A DNA stretch of 64,000 nt from CAVSRC01 sp963785065 (GTDB lineage: Bacteria; Pseudomonadota; Alphaproteobacteria; Rhizobiales; Kaistiaceae), in NCBI GenBank assembly GCA_963785065.1, contig CAWATX010000002.1, positions 1,612,001 to 1,676,000 on the forward strand. The letters are read 5' to 3'. Position 1 is the first letter of the stretch; every line of letters begins with the position of its first letter. Shown piece by piece: positions 44,050-51,755 of the stretch. The position numbers and the translations under genes are program-made. The notes beneath the pieces are model-generated. The model was not told the DNA's origin. It saw only the letters and a program-made list of their open reading frames with translations, and did no database searches.

Positions 44050-44110
44050 GGTGCCGTTCGAAGTCGCCTGGCAGGAAGTAGTTTTCGAGCAGGATGCGCT
44101 TCTTGAGCGA
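44050..44110 (-). mobile_element. short transposase fragment (IS3/integrase-core type)
   Basis: The minus strand reads SLKKRILLENYFLPGDFE, which fits the conserved block K.R.LLENYYLPGDLE near the C-terminus of rhizobial integrase-core transposases. Sequence on both sides is unrelated, so only about 20 codons remain. It marks an old insertion at the left border of the recombinase repeat. The rest of the 43937-44240 gap is empty. Confidence 0.5.
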
Positions 44111-44240
44111 CTGTGACCTGCCACTGAGTATTTCCTCCACGGAGATTTAGAGTCCGGCCCTTGATGCTCCGCATCCATTCTCTGGACCGCCGGAGGTCCG
44201 GCGCCGGAACCATGGCGTCCGCGGACAGACGCGCCTTTAG

Positions 44241-44849
44241 TTCCCGCCTATGAAAAGGCCACAGACCGCCTGAGCAGGTTGCGCACGTTCGAGACATGCC
44301 AGCGGCCGCCACGGGCGGTGTGAACGCCGCGGTCGTTGAGGGCACCGGCCAGTCCGCGGAGATCGGTCACGCCCGTTGCCCGCAGCGAATTGATGATCGG
44401 CAGCACGTTCGCTGCGAACGCATCCGCCTCTTCCGTCATCGCGCGGTGCCCTGCTGCAGCGGCTTCCGCCGCATTGCGCCGGTTGCCGAGCCGGGCGCCT
44501 TGGGCCTTCCTCGCTGCCAGCGCGGCTCTGGTGCGCTCCGAAATCAGCCGGCGTTCCTTCTCGGCCAGTGCAGCGTAGAGGTGCAGCATGAAGGGATCGG
44601 CGTCTCGGCCCAGTTCGGCAACGATGAAAGGCACCCGTTGGGCCATCAGACCCGATATGAAGGCCACGTCGCGGGAGAGCCGATCGAGCTTGGCCACTAT
44701 GACCGGGCATTTGTGTTGCCGCCCTGTGGCCAACGCTGCCGCAAGCTGGGGCCTTCGATCCAGGGCATCGCTCCCTTTGCCGGTCTCGACCTCGATGAAC
44801 TCGGCGGTCAGATCGAACCCCTCGGCAGCGGCGAACCGGGTCACGGACT
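44241..44849. repeat. 609-bp recombinase repeat, copy 2
   Basis: Gapless match to 12610-13218 in the same orientation. The right edge is sharp: identity stops after TCACGGACT and the sequence enters an HNH endonuclease gene. Confidence 0.85.
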
Positions 44850-44850
44850 T
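44248..44850 (-). pseudogene. serine recombinase lacking the catalytic N-terminus
   Basis: The frame matches the intact recombinase (12617-13333) from SVTRFAAAEGFDLTAEFIEV to the end (GGRWHVSNVRNLLRRSVAFS) with few changes. It lacks the first 38 or so residues, including YRVST with the nucleophilic serine. The frame stays open upstream to 45180, but that part is antisense to HNH genes. It is therefore inactive. It was left by recombination that fused it to the HNH fragment at 44850. Confidence 0.82.
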
Positions 44851-45138
44851 CCGGCACTTGAGGCCGCACACATCCGGCCGTACAGCGACGGCGGCGAACA
44901 TGAGGCCCGGAATGGCCTTCTGTTTCGGCGCGACATCCACAGCCTGTTCGATGCAGGCTACGTAACGGTGACGCCGGACCTTCACTTCGAAGCGAGCCGC
45001 AAGATCAAGGAGGAGTTCGAGAACGGTAGGCATTACTACGAACTGCACGGGAAGCCTATCCACCCACCCGAAGACGCCCTGAGACGACCCGATCCCGAGC
45101 AGCTGCGCTGGCACAACGAACATGCGTTTCGAGGGTGA
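44851..45138 (+). pseudogene. C-terminal half of an HNH endonuclease
   Basis: The plus strand from 44851 reads LPALEAAHIRPYSDGGEHEA, then RNGLLFRRDIHSLFDAGYVT and YYELHGKPIHPPEDALRRPD, ending NEHAFRG. This is the HNH nuclease core (AAHI...N.L.L..D.H..FD.G) of a family normally about 280-320 residues long. Its N-terminal half has been replaced by recombinase sequence running antisense. It lacks a start codon. It directly precedes an intact HNH protein gene, whose first codons overlap its stop, so the two may have formed an operon. Confidence 0.78.
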
Positions 45139-45145
45139 GCGCGCG

Positions 45146-46072
45146 ATGCACGAAGACGCAAAAGACACTTCGATGCGCATGGCGGCTTTCGAACATGTGC
45201 GAAGGCTGAACGAGGTCCATGATCACCTGACCGCGGCCGAACTGAAGCCGGGCTTCGTATTCGACGGCGAGCGCATCCCGCTCATCAATCCTCAGCGCGG
45301 CATCTTTAGGCCACAACAAATGCGGTTCTTGCTTTCGATCAAGACCGTGTTCCCGAAGCCGGGCAGCAAGGTCTGGTACGACGACCAACGTGAGGTGCAT
45401 CGCCAGATTTTCGAGAGCGACGAAACGATCGACTATGCGTTCATGGGACAGGACCCGGCCGCGGCCGACAACCGGTGGCTTCGTGACGCTTTCGAGAACC
45501 AGGTACCGATCATCTATTTCCTCGGCATCGCTCCCGGCCGATATCAGGCGATGGTTCCGACATTCGTAGCGGGTTGGGACGCGGGGGCTTTGAAGGCGCA
45601 AATAGCGTTCGGTGTGCCGGAGCAAGAGGCCTTTGTACCACCTGAGAATGTTCTAGAGCGGCGCTATGCCTTGCGCGCAGTCAAGCAACGGTTGCATCAG
45701 GCGTCGTTCCGCGAAGCGGTCATTACCGCCTACAATGGCCGCTGCGCGCTCTCGGGGTTACCGGAATCATTGCTTCTCGACGCCGCTCATATCGTCGCGG
45801 ACAAGGATGAGCAATTCGGTCAGCCGGTTGTTCCGAACGGTATCCCGCTCTCGAAGATTCATCATGCGGCGTTCGATGCACATCTGATCGGCATCGATCC
45901 AGACTATCGGCTGCATGTGTCCGAACGGCTGCTTGGGCAGCATGACGGCCCGATGCTTGAGTCGTTGAAGCGACTGAGCGGCGGCACAATCCATCTTCCA
46001 AACCGTGACCAGGACCGGCCCGATCGGGATCGCCTTGCCCTGCGTTTCGAACGCTTCAGGGCGGCGGCCTGA
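45146..46072 (+). CDS. HNH endonuclease family protein
   Basis: A 308-residue protein. The N-terminal half (VRRLNEVHDHLTAAELKPGF, GIFRPQQMRFLLSIKTVFPK, YAFMGQDPAAADNRWLRDAF) resembles the sensory or DNA-recognition part of type IV-like HNH restriction proteins. The C-terminal half is the nuclease: SFREAVITAYNGRCALSGLP, then LLDAAHIVADKDEQFGQPVV and LSKIHHAAFDAHLIGIDPDY (HNH residues kept). It probably cuts modified or foreign DNA. The start is taken as ATG at 45146 (GGTGAG upstream); an ATG at 45122 is possible. Its stop TGA is followed directly by the ATG of the next gene. Confidence 0.85.
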   Translation: MHEDAKDTSMRMAAFEHVRRLNEVHDHLTAAELKPGFVFDGERIPLINPQRGIFRPQQMRFLLSIKTVFPKPGSKVWYDDQREVHRQIFESDETIDYAFMGQDPAAADNRWLRDAFENQVPIIYFLGIAPGRYQAMVPTFVAGWDAGALKAQIAFGVPEQEAFVPPENVLERRYALRAVKQRLHQASFREAVITAYNGRCALSGLPESLLLDAAHIVADKDEQFGQPVVPNGIPLSKIHHAAFDAHLIGIDPDYRLHVSERLLGQHDGPMLESLKRLSGGTIHLPNRDQDRPDRDRLALRFERFRAAA

Positions 46073-46876
46073 ATGCCTGCGTTCGCCCGCACCATCGGCA
46101 TCGACTATTCCGGCGCGCAGACGCCAACCGCGAGTTTGCCGGGCTTGCGCGTCTATCTGGCGGCTGGCGACGAGCTTCCTGTGGAAATACTGCCGCCACC
46201 GAGCCCGCGCAAATATTGGACTCGCAAGGGCATCGCCGAATGGCTGGTGGAGCGGCTTGCCGAGGACGCGCCGACGCTGGTCGGCATCGACCATGGCTTT
46301 TCCTTTCCGCTGCGCTATTTCGAGGCGCACGGCCTCAAGCCCGATTGGCCGAGATTTCTCGACGATTTCCAGCGCCACTGGCCGACCGACGACGACGACA
46401 CCTATGTCGATTTTGTACGAGACGGCGTCGCCGGCAACGGCGCGGCGCGCACCGGCAACTCGCGCTGGCGGCGCCTCACCGAGGAGCGCGCCGGCAGCGC
46501 CAAGTCGGTGTTTCATTTCGAAGTGCAGGGCTCGGTAGCGAAATCAACCCACGCCGGCATTCCGTGGCTGCGTTTCATCCGCCGGCGGCTTGGGCAGCCC
46601 GCGCATTTCTGGCCGTTCAACGGCTGGGACATTCCGGCGGGGCGATCGGCGCTCGCCGAGGTCTATCCGGCGCTGTGGTCGCGTGGCTTCGCGAATGAGG
46701 GCCGAACCGGCGACCAGCACGACGCATTCAGCGTTGCCGCCTGGCTTTCGCGCGCCGACCGTGATGGCACGCTCAGTGTCTCGCTAAAGCCGGGCCTGTC
46801 GCCGGCCGAGCGGGCTGTGGCGCAGGTGGAGGGTTGGATTCTGGGCGTGCCGGGCCTGATCCGCACGCCAGGCTAA
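46073..46876 (+). CDS. DUF429-like RNase H-fold protein
   Basis: A 267-residue protein. It opens FARTIGIDYSGAQTPTASLP (RNase H-like first strand with the acidic Asp), then APTLVGIDHGFSFPLRYFEA (second acidic strand) and RTGDQHDAFSVAAWLSRADR near the end (third acidic site, GDQHDA). This spacing is typical of DUF429-type predicted nucleases. It starts immediately after the HNH gene (TGAATG), so the two probably work together, perhaps as a small nuclease defence module. The exact activity is unknown. Confidence 0.65.
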   Translation: MPAFARTIGIDYSGAQTPTASLPGLRVYLAAGDELPVEILPPPSPRKYWTRKGIAEWLVERLAEDAPTLVGIDHGFSFPLRYFEAHGLKPDWPRFLDDFQRHWPTDDDDTYVDFVRDGVAGNGAARTGNSRWRRLTEERAGSAKSVFHFEVQGSVAKSTHAGIPWLRFIRRRLGQPAHFWPFNGWDIPAGRSALAEVYPALWSRGFANEGRTGDQHDAFSVAAWLSRADRDGTLSVSLKPGLSPAERAVAQVEGWILGVPGLIRTPG

Positions 46877-47354
46877 AGCGAGAAGCTCTGGACGCGCTTT
46901 CTTTCGATCAAGCATTTGGCGCAGCGAAGGGGATTCCAACATTACGGGATAGCTGTATGCGGAATATCGTTGAAAACCAATGCGTTAAGGATCCGTAGTT
47001 GCGCCGGTTTAGTCCAGAGGTCGGGAGACAAACGGCGGAGAGAGAACCGAAACCAACCGATGCATGGTGACCGCAGTCCATAGGTCGGTTGCCGAATCGC
47101 GCGGTTCCTTGGGGTTTCAGCCATGCTCCTGGGAACGGAGAACGTTCGATAGAGTGAGAATGGCGGAGGGAGGGTCTTCCTTTGGGCATTGATTTCGCTG
47201 ATGAATCGTCGGATCAGGTTGCCAGAACCCCCAAATCAACCCGCACGGTGTGGCACACTGACCGCCGCGCCAGGCTCCTCGCCAGTGTCGCGGGGAGGCC
47301 GGGATTAAGAGGGGCGGTCGACTAATGCGAGCCGAGCCGATGCCGAAAAGAAAA
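46877..47354. other. intergenic stretch without a gene
   Basis: No supported gene on either strand. Short frames lack start signals. The right edge abuts the terminator of the minus-strand gene at 47407. Confidence 0.4.
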
Positions 47355-47378
47355 GGCCCCGGCACTGAGGCCGGGGCC
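47355..47378 (-). terminator. intrinsic terminator of the gene at 47407-47844
   Basis: A 9-bp stem (47355-47363 with 47370-47378) with loop ACTGAG. On the minus strand it is followed by TTTTCTTTT. It lies 28 bp past the stop codon. Confidence 0.8.
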
Positions 47379-47406
47379 GAAGGTGTCCAATCGGATTTGT
47401 CATCGC

Positions 47407-47844
47407 CTAGATGAATTCGTCCTCCATTGTGGCCCAAAGCCAAAAATAGTCGCCGAAGCCGCCGCGACCGTGCAGCGCTGTTGCATCACGGACCCGCTCA
47501 ACCGCCTGCGCGACCGTCATCACTTCCGCGACTGTCATCTCAGACGGCCGCTCAAAGTCGCCCCGCGCCAGCATGATGAAAGCATGCCTTACCCACGACG
47601 CCGGATCGGCTAAGCGGCTCGGCAAGAACGCCAGTGCGTCCGCCGACACGGCGTAGTCTTCGCCCGACCGCGATTTCGGGCAGACCAAGACGACCGTGTT
47701 GCGTTCCCGGTCCATGTACAGCCGATTAGGCCGAAACGGCCGGGTCTGAGGTGTCGCCAACAACTTCCACGGCTCACGCTCTTCGAAGGGGCGCTGCTGG
47801 GCGATGGTTTCGATAGTGATGTTTGTACTCTTTTCGCTTGCCAT
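47407..47844 (-). CDS. hypothetical protein, 145 residues
   Basis: Begins MASEKSTNITIETIAQQRPF, with a mixed alpha/beta core (LYMDRERNTVVLVCPKSRSG, YAVSADALAFLPSRLADPAS, FIMLARGDFERPSEMTVAEV) and an aromatic C-terminus (GDYFWLWATMEDEFI). No family was recognised. A good ribosome site (AAAGGAGA) precedes the ATG and a strong terminator follows, so it is a genuine single-gene unit. It lies between nuclease genes and tRNA fragments in the island and may be element cargo. Confidence 0.7.
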   Translation of the reverse strand: MASEKSTNITIETIAQQRPFEEREPWKLLATPQTRPFRPNRLYMDRERNTVVLVCPKSRSGEDYAVSADALAFLPSRLADPASWVRHAFIMLARGDFERPSEMTVAEVMTVAQAVERVRDATALHGRGGFGDYFWLWATMEDEFI

Positions 47845-47965
47845 CTGAATGTCTCCTTTCGTGTGCTGACATTCAGCTTGTGCCAGTGGCCGCGCGACAA
47901 ATGTGGCGCAATTCGCGACCCGGATTTCGCGAATCGGCGGATCATGACCGTCGTTCTGTCTCTTC

Positions 47966-48005
47966 CACGGCGAAAACAGGGGTTCGAGTCCCCTTGGGAC
48001 CGCCA
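47966..48005 (+). pseudogene. tRNA-Glu-like 3' fragment (possible att site)
   Basis: CACGGCG, then AACAGGGGTTCGAGTCCCCT and TGGGACCGCCA: the 3' anticodon stem, a perfect T-arm and an acceptor end with CCA, as in tRNA-Glu (TTC). The 5' half is absent or degraded (only about 25 bases resemble it, upstream of 47966). Tyrosine-type integrases recombine at exactly such 3' segments. Confidence 0.65.
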
Positions 48006-48164
48006 TAAAGTACCATAACCTAAATGGAGAGGTCTGACTTTGCGCGGCGTCGTACGGCAAATATATGGCATGCATGTCCACAAACGCAGGTGAACATTTG
48101 GGGGCGTTGGCACTACCAACCGGCGCCGTGATGTGACGTCTCATAGAGGGAAGGCCAGCCTTCA

Positions 48165-48200
48165 TCAGGCTCATAACCTGAAGGTCATAGGTTCAAATCC
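48165..48200 (+). pseudogene. initiator tRNA-Met-like fragment
   Basis: TCAGGCTCATAACCTGA forms an anticodon arm with CAT, followed by AGGTC and ATAGGTTCAAATCC of the T-arm, as in tRNA-fMet. The 3' T-stem and acceptor are replaced by CCCCCCC, so no functional tRNA can form. Confidence 0.6.
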
Positions 48201-48421
48201 CCCCCCAAATTCGCCCGCCATGTCTCTGACTAGGCGGGCGTCCTGTTTCTAGGCAAGACAGACACCGTTGCGGTGTCAACACCCTGTCAACGAAACCGAT
48301 GCGCCGCGTGGCGGTCAGTGTCAGATACGTCGCTGCCGCCGTCTGGGACAAGGATGGCCTCCTTCGAGCAGCAGGTGGGAAGGGTTGATACGCCGCGATT
48401 TGAGCCAGTTACGCTCGCTCA

Positions 48422-48466
48422 CTCTCAATCAGCGGGTCCACGGTTCGAGTCCGTGTACACCCACCA
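48422..48466 (+). pseudogene. tRNA-Lys-like 3' fragment
   Basis: CTCTCAATCAGCGGGTCC, then ACGGTTCGAGTCCGT (intact T-arm) and GTACACCCACCA. It resembles tRNA-Lys (CTT), with the anticodon position changed to CTC. The sequence before it (GAGCCAGTTACGCTC) is a faint D-arm remnant. The acceptor 5' strand is missing. Confidence 0.6.
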
Positions 48467-48481
48467 AAAAACCCTGAATTT

Positions 48482-48493
48482 ACAAATATTTGT
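48482..48493. promoter_or_regulatory. 12-bp palindrome upstream of the restriction operon
   Basis: ACAAATATTTGT is a perfect palindrome in an AT-rich pocket about 200 bp before the first gene of the operon. It is a possible operator. No controller gene is adjacent. Confidence 0.3.
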
Positions 48494-48690
48494 GAGGAAG
48501 GGCTTGTCGGCGTGATGGTGTCCCCGAGATTGTGTCCGCGAGGTGTTCGAACAGCAGCCCTGCTGGACGCGTGGCACGCGGGACGTGCGCTGCATGGTCG
48601 CCATGTCACGAATGCCTCATATCGATAGGGCACTTTTGATTGCATGTGTCGGCTGGCTGAACGTACTGTTTGCAAGGGAGGCGGATTCTC

Positions 48691-51600
48691 TTGTCTTTTT
48701 TCGACCAGCCGATTCTCAATTCGCCTTATGAGGTTCCCTCGCGTCACCACGCGCTAGACGATGAGGGCCAACCGCTTGATGTTCCGCCGGTCGAGGGGCG
48801 GCGCGAATCGAAGCTGATCACGCCGGTCCCCAAGCCACGGAAGCGCCGACGTCAAAGCGCGCAGGAGAGCCTGGTATTCGGCGATGAGACCGGCCTTTCC
48901 GGCGAAGGGCAGGAATACAACCCAACGCCGGTTATCAATGAGATACGGCAGCACGTCGCCTCGTGGCGCGCCTTGCCAAATCCTGCCGATTGGGGCGTGA
49001 CGCCGATCACGCAGCGGCTATTGACCCACTGGCGTCACCACAACTTCGAAAGCGTGCGCCCGTTCTTCTGCCAGGTCGAGGCCGTGGAGACGATCATCTG
49101 GCTTACCGAGGTCGTCGGCCAGCCATCGCGATCGACGATCGCTCGCGGCGCTAAAGTCGCTGGCCGTTACGGCAAGTTCTGGGAGCACGTGCTCGGCGCG
49201 AACGAGCAGTCCAATCCGGAACTGCTGCGCATCGCCATGAAGATGGCGACCGGCAGCGGCAAGACCACCGTTATGGCGATGCTGATCGCGTGGCAGGCAA
49301 TCAATGCCGTCCGGTCACCCTCGAGCCGCCTGTTCAGCCGTGGCTTCCTGATCGTCACCCCTGGTATCACCATCCGCGATCGGCTGAGGGTCCTCCTGCC
49401 GGAAGACCCCGACAGCTACTACCGAACGCGAGAGCTGCTGCCCGCCGACATGGTCGGTGATATCGGCAAAGCCAAGATTGTCATCACCAACTACCACGCG
49501 TTCAAGCGTCGCGAGACGATGGACCTTTCAAAGGTAGGTCGGGCCTTGCTGCAGGGGCGAGGTGATGCACCCGTCACCATCGAGACCGAGGGGCAGATGC
49601 TGCAGCGGGCCTGCGGCGATCTACTCGCACTCAAGAATGTCGTCGTCATCAACGATGAGGCGCACCATTGTTATCGGCATAAGGTCGGCGATGACGATGA
49701 GCCCGACTTGAAGGGCGAGGACAAGGACGAGGCGAAGAAGAACGAGGAAGCGGCCAGACTCTGGGTCAACGGCCTTGAGGCGCTGGGCCGCAAGGTGGGC
49801 GTGCGGGCCGTCTATGACCTGTCGGCGACGCCGTTCTTCCTGCGCGGATCTGGCTATGCCGAGGGCACCCTGTTCCCATGGACCGCGAGCGATTTTTCGC
49901 TCATGGACGCCATCGAGTCAGGCATCGTGAAGCTGCCGCGCGTCCCTGTTTCGGATAATCTGCCCGTCGGTGACATGCCGATGTATCGCGACCTCTGGCG
50001 CTACATCGGCAAAGACATGCCGAAGAAGGGCAGGGGCAAATCCGGCGCGCTGGACCCGCTTTCGTTGCCGTCCGAACTGCAGACGGCGTTGAACGCCCTC
50101 TACAGCCACTACGCCAAGGTCCACGAACTGTGGCGGCGCGAGCAGATCAGCGTACCGCCGGTCTTCATCGTGGTGTGCAACAACACCTCAACATCGCAGC
50201 TCGTCTACGAGTGGATTTCCGGTTGGGATCGGCCAAACGAGGATGGCGATCCGGTCACCGTTCATCAAGGTCACCTGGATCTCTTTCGGAACTACGACGA
50301 AAACGGCATCCGTCTGCCTCGACCCAACACACTTTTGATCGACAGCGAGCAGCTTGAATCCGGCGAGGCGCTTGACGCGAATTTTCGCGACTTGGCCAGC
50401 GCTGAAATCGAGCAGTTCAAACGCGAGTTGATCGAGCGCACCGGCGATCCGACCGCCGGCGACAAGATCACCGACCAGGACCTGCTGCGCGAAGTCATGA
50501 ATACGGTGGGGAAGCTCGGCCGCCTCGGCGAGCAAATCCGATGCGTGGTGTCGGTGTCGATGCTGACCGAGGGGTGGGACACCAACACGGTCACCCACAT
50601 TCTAGGCGTCCGCGCTTTCGGAACGCAGCTTTTGTGCGAACAGGTCGTTGGCCGCGGTCTGCGACGGCAGTCGTACGAACTTAATGAAGATGGCCTGTTC
50701 AACGTCGAGTATGCCGACATCCTCGGTATCCCCTTCGACTTCACCGCCAAGCCTGTCGTCGTTTCACCAAAGCCCCCGAAGCACACCGTCAGGGTTCAGG
50801 CGATAAAGGAACGGGCAGCATTGGAAATCACCTTCCCGCGCGTCGAGGGCTATCGGGTCGAATTGCCCGAAGAACGCCTGCAAGCCACGTTCTCGGAGGA
50901 TTCGCGCCTGTTCCTGACGCCCGCCGAGGTCGGACCATGTACCGTTCTGCTGGAAGGCATCGTCGGCGAGGGGGTCGAGATTCGGCCCGAGGTGCTGAAT
51001 GACATGCGCACCAGCTCGATCACCTATCACCTCGCCAAGCACCTCATGTACACGCGGTTCCGCGATCATGGCGAAGAGCCGCCCTTGTACCTGTTCGGCC
51101 AGATCAAGCGGATCGTCAGGGATTGGATCGACGGCGACTATCTCGTGTGCAGTGGCGGCACCGTCCCTGCTATGGTCACCTACCGCGAGATGGCGGAGAA
51201 GGCGGCCGATCGCATTTATCTCGCCTGCCAGCGCCAGGAGCAGGGCGAAAAGCGCATCAAGGCGATCCTCGACGCATACAATCCCACGGGCTCGACGCGC
51301 TTCGTCAATTTCGCGACCAGTAAGCCGCTCTACAAAACCTCACCGCAGCGCTGCCAGATCAACTACGTGGTCTGCGACAGCGAATGGGAGGCGGAGCTGG
51401 CGCGCGTTCTGGAGAGCCACCCGCGCGTGCGCGCCTATGCCAAGAACCAGGGCCTTCAGTTTGAAGTTCCCTATCGCGATGGCGGCGTGCCGCGGAAGTA
51501 CATCCCTGACTTCATCGTGCAGGTGGACGACGGGCACGACGACCCGCTGAACCTCGTCCTTGAGACCAAAGGCTATCGCGGCGGCGATGCGCAGGTGAAG

Positions 51601-51750
51601 GCCGAGACGATGCGCACGCTCTGGGTTCCGGGCGTCAACAATCTCGGCTCATTCGGCCGCTGGAAATTCGAGGAGTTCACAGACGTGTTCGAGATCGAAG
51701 CAGCCTTCGGGCGGCTGATGGATGGGCTGACAACTTTGCAGGAGGCGTGA
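48691..51750 (+). CDS. type III restriction Res-like helicase-nuclease (BPTD_3080-type)
   Basis: A 1019-residue protein. The SF2 helicase has Walker A MKMATGSGKTTVMAMLIAW near residue 185, motif II VVVINDEAHHCYRHK near 320, SATPFFLRGSG (motif III) and the C-terminal helicase block SMLTEGWDTNTVTHILGVRA with QVVGRGLRR (motif VI). The end is a PD-(D/E)XK nuclease: YIPDFIVQVDDGHDDPLNLV followed by LETKG (about 938-957). This is the Res subunit layout of type III-like systems. The start is set at TTG 48691 because GGGAGG precedes it and homologous sequence (SFFDQPILNSPYEVPSRHHA) begins there. The following gene starts at or just past its stop, indicating one operon. Confidence 0.9.
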   Translation: MSFFDQPILNSPYEVPSRHHALDDEGQPLDVPPVEGRRESKLITPVPKPRKRRRQSAQESLVFGDETGLSGEGQEYNPTPVINEIRQHVASWRALPNPADWGVTPITQRLLTHWRHHNFESVRPFFCQVEAVETIIWLTEVVGQPSRSTIARGAKVAGRYGKFWEHVLGANEQSNPELLRIAMKMATGSGKTTVMAMLIAWQAINAVRSPSSRLFSRGFLIVTPGITIRDRLRVLLPEDPDSYYRTRELLPADMVGDIGKAKIVITNYHAFKRRETMDLSKVGRALLQGRGDAPVTIETEGQMLQRACGDLLALKNVVVINDEAHHCYRHKVGDDDEPDLKGEDKDEAKKNEEAARLWVNGLEALGRKVGVRAVYDLSATPFFLRGSGYAEGTLFPWTASDFSLMDAIESGIVKLPRVPVSDNLPVGDMPMYRDLWRYIGKDMPKKGRGKSGALDPLSLPSELQTALNALYSHYAKVHELWRREQISVPPVFIVVCNNTSTSQLVYEWISGWDRPNEDGDPVTVHQGHLDLFRNYDENGIRLPRPNTLLIDSEQLESGEALDANFRDLASAEIEQFKRELIERTGDPTAGDKITDQDLLREVMNTVGKLGRLGEQIRCVVSVSMLTEGWDTNTVTHILGVRAFGTQLLCEQVVGRGLRRQSYELNEDGLFNVEYADILGIPFDFTAKPVVVSPKPPKHTVRVQAIKERAALEITFPRVEGYRVELPEERLQATFSEDSRLFLTPAEVGPCTVLLEGIVGEGVEIRPEVLNDMRTSSITYHLAKHLMYTRFRDHGEEPPLYLFGQIKRIVRDWIDGDYLVCSGGTVPAMVTYREMAEKAADRIYLACQRQEQGEKRIKAILDAYNPTGSTRFVNFATSKPLYKTSPQRCQINYVVCDSEWEAELARVLESHPRVRAYAKNQGLQFEVPYRDGGVPRKYIPDFIVQVDDGHDDPLNLVLETKGYRGGDAQVKAETMRTLWVPGVNNLGSFGRWKFEEFTDVFEIEAAFGRLMDGLTTLQEA

Positions 51751-51755
51751 GGCCC

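Noticed and set aside
29909..44201. A shared 16-mer, ACCGCCGGAGGTCCGG, at 29909-29924 and 44186-44201
   Set aside because: In 64 kb of GC-rich DNA one such match is expected by chance, and the flanks do not match.
47966..48466. Functional tRNA genes at the three tRNA-like fragments
   Set aside because: None has a complete acceptor stem and D-arm; only 3' portions match.
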